A stretch of 7,236 bases of DNA from Bacillota bacterium (GTDB lineage Bacteria > Bacillota > Clostridia > Peptostreptococcales > Acidaminobacteraceae). The notes beneath the pieces are model-generated. The model saw nothing but the letters and a program-made list of their open reading frames with translations, searched no databases and was not told the DNA's origin. The DNA lies in the NCBI GenBank assembly GCA_023443345.1, contig JAEZUZ010000046.1:1-7236 (forward strand), written 5' to 3'. The stretch's first letter is position 1; every line of letters begins with the position of its first letter. The translations under genes and the position numbers were made by a program. Shown here one piece after another: positions 1-5,670 of this stretch.

Positions 1-31
1 GGTTGATATAGCAAGGCTTTTAGAAAGTCGC

Positions 32-102
32 CAAATAAACGAAAGGGTGCAAAATTGCCTAAGTTCCCGATAGTTGCCCTGTTTATTGCACCCTTTTATT
101 TG
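32..102. repeat. Long imperfect hairpin (possible bidirectional terminator or part of a repeat element)
   Basis: Bases 44-52 (AGGGTGCAA) pair with 86-94, and bases 32-39 (CAAATAAA) pair with 95-102. This gives 17 base pairs interrupted by a 4-base bulge (CGAA, 40-43) around a 33-base loop. T-rich runs follow the GC-containing core on both strands, so it could end transcription in either direction, for example of a gene lying before the window. The loop is much longer than in a typical intrinsic terminator. It adjoins the GC-richer repeat cluster at 111-285, so it may instead be a structural part of that element. Confidence 0.5.
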
Positions 103-110
103 CTTGTCAA

Positions 111-285
111 ACCAGCTACACGAAACTTCGATTTTCATATCGCTTGTTTACTTTCGTGTCTCTAGTATGGCTTTCGTGTAGAGGGTCCACTCAAAATAAA
201 AAGTTTCGTGTATCTGGTATGAGTTTTGCGTGGTATGGTTCACTTTCTTGTGGCAGGTATGAATAACTCGTAGCTGGTGTCGAAG
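111..285. repeat. Cluster of short degenerate repeats with core TTTCGTGT, plus an inverted repeat
   Basis: The 8-mer TTTCGTGT occurs exactly at 152-159, 172-179 and 204-211, and its reverse complement at 118-125. Bases 111-128 and 201-218 form an inverted repeat matching at 17 of 18 positions. GGTATG recurs at 216-221, 232-237 and 256-261, and a further degenerate unit (TCGTAGCTGGTGTCG) lies at 268-282. Units are roughly 20 bases long and decayed. The whole stretch 1-418 is a gene-free region: all frames in its first 300 bases are broken or lack a plausible start. Its 40% GC differs from the AT-rich DNA around it. I infer a dispersed intergenic repeat or the remnant of a mobile element, but I cannot name a family. 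Confidence 0.55.
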
Positions 286-348
286 TCTAGGATAATATTA
301 TTATTGTAGATAATAAAATTTATAAATTTTAATGATGCTTCCTAGACT
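284..348. repeat. Inverted repeat bordering an AT-only segment with a palindrome
   Basis: AGTCTAGGA (284-292) and TCCTAGACT (340-348) are perfect 9-base inverted repeats 47 bases apart. Between them lies a nearly pure A/T stretch containing the perfect palindrome AAAATTT-AT-AAATTTT (315-330). The left arm coincides with the drop in GC content, so this may mark the edge of the upstream element, or a structured leader or operator region before prsA. There is no good U-tract, so a terminator is not supported. Confidence 0.4.
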
Positions 349-383
349 ATATATTTATAGTTTTATTTTAGGTATCCAAATTG

Positions 384-389
384 TATAAT
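384..389 (+). promoter_or_regulatory. Probable -10 box of the prsA-mazG promoter
   Basis: A perfect TATAAT lies 29 bases before the prsA start codon, in very AT-rich DNA. The hexamers at a 16-18 base spacing upstream (around 360-367, T-rich) match TTGACA poorly, so only the -10 is convincing. The transcript would carry a short leader with the AAAGGAG Shine-Dalgarno at 406-412, 6 bases before the ATG. Confidence 0.45.
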
Positions 390-418
390 ATGAAGTATAG
401 ATTTTAAAGGAGATAAAT

Positions 419-1438
419 ATGAAGAAAATATTTTTGTTATTTCTTGCAATCTCAATTCTTATGTTTACAGGTTGCAATAAAAAGAATGATGATTCTTTAA
501 ATACAGTAAACTTAAATGAGAATAAAACTGTAGATTTTGACTTGAGATCTCAGGATACAGACATTCCAGATGTAGTTGCCAGTGCAAAGGAATTTACTAT
601 TAAAAAATCAACCTTTTTAAAAGAGCTTAGAATAAATCAGTTTAGTTATGCACTTAGACATGGAGAAAGCATATTTAATACTAAAGAAGGAAAAGCTCTA
701 TTAATTGGGTTAAAAAATTCACTTGCAAATATTCTTGCACGTGATTACTATGTTCAAAAGTTTGCAAAAGACAATAGAATAACTGTAGACAAGAGTGAAG
801 TTGATGCAAGATATGAGAGTTTAAAAAAGGATTTACAAAATCCTATTTCAAAGGAATATATAGAAAAGTACAATATAAAAGAAGAGGACTTTAAAAAGTC
901 AATTGAAGATGAACTATACTATATTAGAACATATGACCTAATTAAGAGATCTATTGAATCAGAGCAGAAAGAAAGGGATACAATTAGTTCAAGGATAGTT
1001 CAAGTTAAGGCTCAACATATTCTTGTTGAAGATAAGAATAAAGCAGATGAGTTATATGCAGAGCTCTCTAAAGATCCATCTCTATTTAACGATAGAGCTA
1101 AGGAATTCTCTATAGATACTTCAAATAAGGATAAGGGTGGAGATCTAGGATATTTTACACATGAGACAATGGTTAAGCCTTTTGCTGATGCTGCATTTAA
1201 TGCAGAAGTTGGAAAGGTCACAAAGCCAGTTCAAACACAGTTTGGATACCATCTCATATTTGTAAATGACAAGAGAAATTTAGAACAGATGAAGGCTCAA
1301 GGTGTAGATTCTCAACAGATTGAAGCTATTAGAAATGGTGAATTCAAAAAATTAGTTGATGAGAGACTAAATGCAGTAATTTCAGAGTTATCAGCAGATT
1401 CTGACTTACAAGTTCATCAGTTTATACAGGCTCAATGA
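419..1438 (+). CDS. prsA: PrsA-like peptidylprolyl isomerase lipoprotein (parvulin family)
   Basis: This 339-residue protein is predicted to be a membrane-anchored foldase that helps exported proteins fold outside the cell. Residues 1-18 form a lipoprotein signal peptide (K2-K3, then a hydrophobic stretch) ending in FTGC with Cys19 as the lipidated residue; Phe at -3 is less usual than Leu. Residues about 50-185 are a helical, charged SurA/PrsA-type N-terminal region. The parvulin rotamase domain spans about 195-284: it opens with QHIL (199-202), contains the GGDLGYF segment and closes with FGYHLI (275-280). A short charged tail follows. The start is set by AAAGGAG at 406-412. The stop codon overlaps the mazG start, so the two are co-translated. 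In Clostridia a gene of this kind commonly sits between mfd and mazG, which supports the call. Client proteins cannot be told from sequence. Confidence 0.9.
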   Translation: MKKIFLLFLAISILMFTGCNKKNDDSLNTVNLNENKTVDFDLRSQDTDIPDVVASAKEFTIKKSTFLKELRINQFSYALRHGESIFNTKEGKALLIGLKNSLANILARDYYVQKFAKDNRITVDKSEVDARYESLKKDLQNPISKEYIEKYNIKEEDFKKSIEDELYYIRTYDLIKRSIESEQKERDTISSRIVQVKAQHILVEDKNKADELYAELSKDPSLFNDRAKEFSIDTSNKDKGGDLGYFTHETMVKPFADAAFNAEVGKVTKPVQTQFGYHLIFVNDKRNLEQMKAQGVDSQQIEAIRNGEFKKLVDERLNAVISELSADSDLQVHQFIQAQ

Positions 1439-2649
1439 TAACGGTAATAGGTCTTGGGCCCTCAGATAGGAGATTTATATCTCTTAGCGCTTGGGAAAAA
1501 TTACATCAATCTAAAAATGTGTATTTAAGGACTTCTAAACATCCAATAGTAGATGAGTTAGACATCGAGTTTTCGAGCTTTGACGAAGTATATGATAGAT
1601 CAGAGAATTTTGAAGAAGTATATAGTACAATCGTTGAGACGTTGATTGAAAAGTCTAAAGATGAAGATCTGGTATATGCAGTTCCGGGAAATCCATATGT
1701 TGCTGAAACTACAGTTCATAAATTAATTGATAGTGGGGTTGATTTTGAGATTATACCATCTTCTAGTTTTATAGATGTAGCAATATCATCACTTAAGTTA
1801 GAGCCAAGTGAAGGATTAAATATTCTAGATGCACTAGAAGATAAATATATAGATCCCAAAAATAACTCACTAATTATGCAGGTCTATAGCAGAAAGATAG
1901 CTTCAGACTTAAAGATAAGGTTGATGGATTCATTTAGTGATGAGCACCAGATAATAGTTCTTCACAATCTATCATCAAAAGTTGAAGAGATATACAATGT
2001 AAATCTATATGAGTTGGATAGACTTGAAAACTATGATCATCTACTTAGCATATATGTGCCAAAAAGAGAAGATCCAAAAGATTTTTATTCTCTTAATGAA
2101 CTAGTAAAATTTCTTATTTCCTCAGAAGGGTGTCCATGGGATAATTCTCAAGACCATAGAAGTTTAAGGAGATATCTTCTTGAAGAAAGTTATGAGCTAA
2201 TTCATGCAATTGAGCAAGAAGACGACTACATGCTTGAAGAAGAGTTAGGAGATTTGATATTTCAAGTACTATTTCATGCAAGTTATGCAACTAAAAGAGG
2301 TGTATTTACAATACACAATGTATTAGAGACTTTAAAAGATAAATTAATTAGAAGACATACACATGTATTTTCAACTGATAAGGCAAATTCTCTTGAAGAA
2401 GTAGAAGAGATTTGGCAGAAAAATAAAAATATGGAAGTTTCTCTCACTGATAAATTGATGCAAGTACCTAAAAGTGAGATACTTCTCTATATAATGGAAG
2501 CAAGGAAATACTTAGATAAGCTTTCAAAGGATTGGAAGAAAAATTTAAGTGAAGAAGAAGTAAGTTTTTTGAACAATTATGGATATAATTACGATTTTTA
2601 TATAAATTTAAGGGAAAAGATAGAAAAAGTCATAAAAAATATGCGATAA
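1435..2649 (+). CDS. mazG: MazG/YabN: tetrapyrrole-methylase-like domain fused to NTP pyrophosphohydrolase
   Basis: The protein has 404 residues. Its N-terminal half (about 1-210) has the fold signatures of SAM-dependent tetrapyrrole methylases: GLGPSD at 6-11 (usual form GLGPGD) and a VPGNPYVAETTV loop. The function of this half in YabN proteins is not established to my knowledge. The C-terminal MazG domain (about 218-330) has GCPWD (232-236), the metal-binding EESYE (250-254) and EELGD (269-273), and KLIRRHTHVF. MazG proteins hydrolyse NTPs and dNTPs to monophosphates plus pyrophosphate, which cleans the nucleotide pool. B. subtilis YabN is near 490 residues; here the region after 330 is short and lacks a second EExxE motif. 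The ATG overlaps the prsA stop (ATGA) with only a weak SD, so translation is probably coupled to prsA. Confidence 0.93.
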   Translation: MITVIGLGPSDRRFISLSAWEKLHQSKNVYLRTSKHPIVDELDIEFSSFDEVYDRSENFEEVYSTIVETLIEKSKDEDLVYAVPGNPYVAETTVHKLIDSGVDFEIIPSSSFIDVAISSLKLEPSEGLNILDALEDKYIDPKNNSLIMQVYSRKIASDLKIRLMDSFSDEHQIIVLHNLSSKVEEIYNVNLYELDRLENYDHLLSIYVPKREDPKDFYSLNELVKFLISSEGCPWDNSQDHRSLRRYLLEESYELIHAIEQEDDYMLEEELGDLIFQVLFHASYATKRGVFTIHNVLETLKDKLIRRHTHVFSTDKANSLEEVEEIWQKNKNMEVSLTDKLMQVPKSEILLYIMEARKYLDKLSKDWKKNLSEEEVSFLNNYGYNYDFYINLREKIEKVIKNMR

Positions 2650-2663
2650 AATTCATAAAACAC

Positions 2664-2692
2664 TTGAATTTATATGAAAAAATGTATATTAT
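2664..2692 (+). promoter_or_regulatory. Promoter of hup
   Basis: TTGAAT (2664-2669) and TATTAT (2687-2692) are separated by exactly 17 bases, a good sigma-A-type match in the 72-base gap between mazG and hup. An overlapping TATATT at 2685-2690 is an alternative -10 with a poorer spacing. A 7-base inverted repeat (AAATTCA 2649-2655, TGAATTT 2665-2671) overlaps the -35 and could be an operator, but may be chance in AT-rich DNA. The leader of about 20-25 bases carries AGGAGG at 2712-2717. Confidence 0.6.
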
Positions 2693-2721
2693 GATTGATG
2701 TAGAGAAAAATAGGAGGAACT

Positions 2722-3000
2722 ATGAATAAACAAGAATTTATCGCTCGCATTGCTGAGAAGACAAATTTAACAAAAAAAGATTCAAAAGAAGCATTAGATG
2801 CTGTTTTAGAAATCGTTGAAGAGGAACTAGTAAAGGGTGAAAAAGTTCAATTAGTTGGATTTGGTACATTCGAAGTTCGTACAAGAAAAGAAAGAAAGGG
2901 AAGAAACCCTAAGAATCCAAGTATGGAAATGATTATCCCGGCTTCAAAATCACCTGTATTTAAAGCAGGAAAGAATCTTAAAGATAAGGTAAATAAATAA
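2722..3000 (+). CDS. hup: HU family DNA-binding protein
   Basis: The 92-residue length is that of HU. It binds DNA as a dimer without strong sequence preference and bends it, compacting the nucleoid. Residues 1-42 form the two-helix dimerisation part; GFGTFE (46-51) is the HU signature; the basic strand and arm follow with GRNP, in which Pro63 is the intercalating proline at the family position. The tip after it reads KNPSMEM where most HU proteins have a TGE/TGK turn, a small departure. The C-terminus (PVFKAGKNLKDKV) is typical. It has its own promoter, a strong AGGAGG Shine-Dalgarno 4 bases before the ATG, and its own hairpin terminator, as expected for an abundant protein. An hup gene between mazG and rqcP is common in Clostridia. 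Confidence 0.97.
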   Translation: MNKQEFIARIAEKTNLTKKDSKEALDAVLEIVEEELVKGEKVQLVGFGTFEVRTRKERKGRNPKNPSMEMIIPASKSPVFKAGKNLKDKVNK

Positions 3001-3024
3001 AAAGAGCAGCTTAGCTGCTCTTTT
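3001..3024 (+). terminator. Intrinsic terminator of hup
   Basis: AAAGAGCAGC (3001-3010) pairs perfectly with GCTGCTCTTT (3014-3023) around a 3-base TTA loop, beginning directly after the hup stop codon. The A-tract pairs with the U-tract, which ends after four T bases, so termination may be incomplete. The next gene starts 6 bases later and no promoter fits between, so transcripts for rqcP and the genes behind it probably come from read-through. Confidence 0.85.
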
Positions 3025-3029
3025 ACAAC

Positions 3030-3269
3030 ATGAGGATAGATAAATTTTTAAAAGTTGCACGAATTATAAAAAGAAGACAGATTGCAAAGGCATTCTGTGA
3101 TGCCGGGAAAGTAAGTGTAAACTCAAAACAGGTAAAAGCCTCATATGAAGTATCTATAGATGATACAATTGAAGTAATATTTGGTCATTATGTTAAAAAG
3201 TACTTAGTGATTTCTACTCAAGAAATCCAGTCTAAGAATGCTAAAGATATTCTAGTAAAGGAGTTATGA
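3030..3269 (+). CDS. rqcP: RqcP (YabO), S4-domain ribosome quality control factor
   Basis: This 79-residue protein is nearly all S4 RNA-binding domain (about 1-52) with the Hsp15/RqcP signature MRIDKFLKVARIIKRR, including Arg2, Arg15 and Arg16. In B. subtilis (86 residues) RqcP works with RqcH on obstructed 50S subunits to drive alanine tailing of stalled chains. The start is firm: MR(I/L)DKFLK is the family N-terminus, and an in-frame TAG at 3012-3014 leaves no other ATG, GTG or TTG upstream. There is no Shine-Dalgarno site; the bases before the ATG are the 3' arm and tail of the hup terminator. The stop overlaps the divIC start. Confidence 0.92.
   Translation: MRIDKFLKVARIIKRRQIAKAFCDAGKVSVNSKQVKASYEVSIDDTIEVIFGHYVKKYLVISTQEIQSKNAKDILVKEL
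3257..3263 (+). promoter_or_regulatory. Shine-Dalgarno site that decides the divIC start
   Basis: AAAGGAG lies inside the end of rqcP. Two consecutive ATG codons follow, at 3266 and 3269. Only 2 bases separate the site from the first but 5 from the second, so 3269 is the better start. Confidence 0.65.
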
Positions 3270-3553
3270 TGTTTAGAAAAAAAAATATAGCTATCTTAAT
3301 ACTAGTTTTTGTACTTTTGTTAGTTGCCTATACTAAGTTTAATCAACAGAAGGAATTTCAAAGACTTACAAAAGAGAGGGCTTTTTATGAAGCCGAAATT
3401 AGTAGACTTGAAACTCTTAAAGAAGCACTAGAAGAAGAACTCAAGAATGCATCTAGACCTGAGTACATAGAAAATATAGCTAGACAGAAACTCAAAATGG
3501 TCAAGCCAACAGAGATGATTTTTATAGTTAATGAAAGCAGATCAAGTGATTGA
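3269..3553 (+). CDS. divIC: DivIC/FtsB-family septum formation initiator
   Basis: This is a small bitopic membrane protein of 94 residues (95 from the alternative ATG at 3266). It has a short basic N-terminus (RKK), one transmembrane helix at about 6-21, and an outer coiled coil at about 25-60 rich in Glu, Leu and Lys. The family's C-terminal signature PEYIENIARQKLKMVKPTEMIF follows in two parts, PEYIENIARQKL and KMVKPTEMIF. DivIC/FtsB proteins join FtsL and DivIB/FtsQ in the divisome and relay activation of septal wall synthesis. No ftsL is seen here. The position right after rqcP, with yabP and yabQ missing between them, is that of divIC in Firmicutes. Start 3269 is chosen from SD spacing; its first base is the last base of the rqcP stop. 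Confidence 0.9.
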   Translation: MFRKKNIAILILVFVLLLVAYTKFNQQKEFQRLTKERAFYEAEISRLETLKEALEEELKNASRPEYIENIARQKLKMVKPTEMIFIVNESRSSD

Positions 3554-3561
3554 TCTTTTTT
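3539..3561 (+). terminator. Weak terminator-like hairpin over the divIC stop codon
   Basis: AGATCAA (3539-3545) pairs with TTGATCT (3550-3556) around a GTGA loop, which is of the GNRA tetraloop type, and T bases continue to 3561. The stem has only two G-C pairs, so at most it would attenuate transcription inside the operon, before the ppx gene. It includes the stop codon, so ribosomes finishing divIC would disrupt it. Confidence 0.4.
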
Positions 3562-3568
3562 CATGTAT

Positions 3569-3572
3569 GGAG
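3569..3572 (+). promoter_or_regulatory. Shine-Dalgarno core that decides the ppx start
   Basis: GGAG is followed by two adjacent ATG codons at 3575 and 3578, with 2 and 5 bases of spacing. This repeats the layout seen before divIC. The earlier in-frame ATG at 3563 has only T-rich sequence before it. Confidence 0.6.
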
Positions 3573-3577
3573 AAATG

Positions 3578-4384
3578 ATGAAAAGAGCTGTTATAGATAT
3601 TGGAAGTAATAGCATAAAGATGATAGTATTTGATAGCGATAAAGATATAAGAGAAAGCAAATATTTTTTAGAAATCCCTCAAATTGTAAAAGGCAAGAAG
3701 GGAGGTTATTTAAGTGTTGATTCAGTAGAAAGAGCATTGAGAAGTTTAGAAATTTTAAAAGAAAAAGCTGAAGTTGCAGAAATATATGCCTATGCTACAG
3801 AATCACTTAGATCTGCTAAAAATAGTGATATTTTTATAGAGAGAGCTAGAAAATATGGAATAGAAGTAGAGATATTAGATACTAAAGATGAGGCAAAAAT
3901 TGCATACGAGTCTGTAAAACTTAACTATAAAGGTGATTTCTGTGTGTGTGATATAGGTGGAGCTAGTAGTGAAATATGTAATGGGGAGATGTTTCTTTCT
4001 TTTCCGGTAGGCTCACTTGTATTATTTGAAAATCCTAAAAAGTTAGATTTTAAAGTAGATATAAAGACATCTAAATTATATGCAATAGGAGGTACAGCTC
4101 TTGTTATTGCACAGATATTTAGTGAAGACTATTCTTTAAATCACGAAGATAGAATTATAAGAAAGTATGAACTTATTGATCTTATAGAAAAGTTTAAAAA
4201 TATGGATTTTAAAGATAGAATAGAGAAATATAGTAAGGTAGAACCAAAGAGGCTCAGGATTATAGATAGAGGAATGGAGATATTGCTTCATATACTTGAG
4301 GAATTACACTTAGAAGAAGTTCACATAAGTATGAATGTTGGAATGTATGGATATGCAAGTCTAAGAGGTCTAATTAATGATTAA
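3578..4384 (+). CDS. Ppx/GppA family exopolyphosphatase or (p)ppGpp-type phosphatase
   Basis: From the ATG at 3578 the protein has 268 residues and opens with MKRAVIDIGSNSIKM, the phosphate-1 loop of the ASKHA fold. YATESLRSAKNSD matches the family's AT-ALR-A-N segment. KDEAKIAYESV contains Glu105 at the place of the catalytic Glu. CDIGGASSE (DIGG at 125-128) is the phosphate-2 loop, and AIGGTALVIAQ follows. It has the two-lobed Ppx core only, without the C-terminal HD-like domain of longer E. coli-type enzymes. The family hydrolyses terminal phosphates of polyphosphate or pppGpp; the sequence does not tell which. In-frame ATG codons at 3563 and 3575 are possible starts (273 or 269 residues), but 3578 has the best SD spacing. 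The gene overlaps tilS by 8 bases. The next gene modifies tRNA, so no functional pairing is evident. Confidence 0.85.
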   Translation: MKRAVIDIGSNSIKMIVFDSDKDIRESKYFLEIPQIVKGKKGGYLSVDSVERALRSLEILKEKAEVAEIYAYATESLRSAKNSDIFIERARKYGIEVEILDTKDEAKIAYESVKLNYKGDFCVCDIGGASSEICNGEMFLSFPVGSLVLFENPKKLDFKVDIKTSKLYAIGGTALVIAQIFSEDYSLNHEDRIIRKYELIDLIEKFKNMDFKDRIEKYSKVEPKRLRIIDRGMEILLHILEELHLEEVHISMNVGMYGYASLRGLIND

Positions 4385-5657
4385 AGATGGTTGGATTAAA
4401 AGTCAGAAAATACTAATTATGTTATCAGGTGGTCCCGACTCAGTATATCTATTGCATAAATTAGTCGAACTAAGAAAAGAGAATAATTTTGAACTTCATG
4501 CCTTTCATTTAAATCATAAGTTAAGAGAAGAAGCAAATTTTGAAGAGGAATTTGTAAAGCAATTAGCTCTAAAATTAGAAGTTACCTTACATCTTAGAAG
4601 TTGTGATATTTCTGATTTTTCAAAAAAGAAGAAGATATCTATTGAGATGGCTGGAAGAGAATATAGATATTTAATGGCACAGGAGATTGTTAGAAATAAC
4701 AACATAGATTCTATTCTTACAGCTCATCACAGAGACGATTTAGTTGAGACTTTCTTTCTAAATTTATTCTATGGCGCAGGAATAAATGGGCTTACAAGTA
4801 TAAAATATCAAAACAATAATATCTATAGACCACTTCTTGATATGGATAAGAAAGATATAGTTGATTATTTAGATAGTAGAAATATAGATTACAAAGTTGA
4901 TGAGTCAAATAGAGATCTAAAATATAAGAGGAATGAAATAAGACATAGGCTCATACCAGTATTAGAGGAGATTTCTCCCAATTTTAGGGATAAGATAGAG
5001 CAGTCTATTTCACATTTAATAAGTGCAAAAAATGTTCTTAGAAAATATTATGATAGAGAACTCTTTAGAGATGTAATAGAATTAAAAAAAATAAGAGATA
5101 TGGATGATGATGTTAGAATAAATTATTTATATTTATTATTAGAAAAAAATGGTGATTTACAAAATACATCAAGCAAGGAAATAAGTGAATTAAATAAATT
5201 TATTTTAACTTCAAATGGAGGTCATAGAGACGTTTCTTCTCATACATATTCTATTTCTTGTGGTAAAATGGTAGTTAGGGGAAAAAGTGATAATAGCTAC
5301 ACAGGTAGATATTCTGAACTAAATGAGGGTATAAACAAAGTATTCGATTTAATTGTGAGTATAGATATTGGTCAAGCAATATTTGATGAAAATACTCATA
5401 GCATTCCTTTTGATAAAGCAACCCCACCATTTGTATTAAGAAACATGAAGGAAGATGATTATTTTAATCCAGTTGGGGTCAGTTATACTAAGAAATTAAA
5501 TAAATTTCTTAAAGATCAAAAAATTCCAAGCAGTCTAAGAAATGAATTGTTGCTTTTAGCAGATCAGAAAGAAGTATACTGGGTGTTAGATGTAAGAAAA
5601 TCACAAATTGAGACTACTTGCGATAAATATTATAGAATAAAGATTGAAAAAGCTTAG
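4377..5657 (+). CDS. tilS: tRNA(Ile)-lysidine synthase TilS
   Basis: This enzyme uses ATP and lysine to turn the wobble C34 of tRNA-Ile(CAU) into lysidine, so that the tRNA reads AUA as Ile. The 426 residues show the N-type ATP pyrophosphatase loop SGGPDS (17-22), HLNHKLR (44-50), HHRDDLVET (117-125) with the family aspartates, and GAGINGL followed by YRPLLD. A helical middle region comes next. The C-terminal domain (about 349-426) has the tRNA-recognition features KKLNKFLKDQKIP and VYWVLDVRKSQ. Length is between the short A. aeolicus form and B. subtilis TilS (472). The enzyme should be essential here, since AUA is used heavily throughout the window. AAGAGG at 4363-4368, 8 bases before the ATG, supports the start. 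hpt, the usual next gene, is missing. Confidence 0.96.
   Translation: MIKDGWIKSQKILIMLSGGPDSVYLLHKLVELRKENNFELHAFHLNHKLREEANFEEEFVKQLALKLEVTLHLRSCDISDFSKKKKISIEMAGREYRYLMAQEIVRNNNIDSILTAHHRDDLVETFFLNLFYGAGINGLTSIKYQNNNIYRPLLDMDKKDIVDYLDSRNIDYKVDESNRDLKYKRNEIRHRLIPVLEEISPNFRDKIEQSISHLISAKNVLRKYYDRELFRDVIELKKIRDMDDDVRINYLYLLLEKNGDLQNTSSKEISELNKFILTSNGGHRDVSSHTYSISCGKMVVRGKSDNSYTGRYSELNEGINKVFDLIVSIDIGQAIFDENTHSIPFDKATPPFVLRNMKEDDYFNPVGVSYTKKLNKFLKDQKIPSSLRNELLLLADQKEVYWVLDVRKSQIETTCDKYYRIKIEKA
5608..5636 (+). promoter_or_regulatory. Possible internal promoter for ftsH within the end of tilS
   Basis: TTGAGA (5608-5613) and TATAGA (5631-5636) are 17 bases apart, matching the sigma-A consensus at 5 of 6 and 4 of 6 positions. 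Transcription would start about 28 bases before the ftsH ATG. In AT-rich DNA such matches occur by chance, so this is only a candidate; it would allow ftsH to be expressed apart from the operon. Confidence 0.3.
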
Positions 5658-5670
5658 AAAGTGGGAAATA

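Noticed and set aside
2..73. Open frame from the window edge to TAG at 71-73, which might be the end of an upstream gene
   Set aside because: Only 23 codons are present and they show no motif I recognise. The composition matches the repeat block rather than the genes, and it ends within the hairpin loop.
7..165. An open stretch in the first + frame, 52 codons with a hydrophobic segment, and a possible TTG start at 55
   Set aside because: It has no ATG or GTG start, lies across the hairpin and repeats, and further stops in the same frame (163, 220, 271) show no continuing gene. Hydrophobic runs are easily produced by T-rich DNA.
111..285. CRISPR array
   Set aside because: Repeat units are short, degenerate and irregularly spaced, with no constant-length spacers and no cas genes nearby.
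1..418. Riboswitch, T-box or tRNA in the 5' gap
   Set aside because: No tRNA-like cloverleaf, no T-box core sequence and no recognisable aptamer. The prsA promoter at about 384 leaves only a short leader.
1012..1221. Reverse-strand open frame within prsA
   Set aside because: It is a shadow of the parvulin domain coding sequence, without an SD site or family features.
2649..2678. Terminator after mazG
   Set aside because: The inverted repeats AAATTCA/TGAATTT and TTCATA/TATGAA are all A-T rich, have no U-tract and overlap the hup promoter, so an intrinsic terminator is not supported.
3385..3660. Reverse-strand open frame of 91 codons across divIC and ppx
   Set aside because: Its hydrophobic, Leu/Ser-rich composition is what the antisense of a Glu/Lys/Arg-rich coiled coil gives. 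It crosses two well-supported genes.
4514..4705. Reverse-strand open frame within tilS
   Set aside because: It is antisense to conserved TilS motifs, with Phe/Ser-rich sequence typical of a shadow frame.
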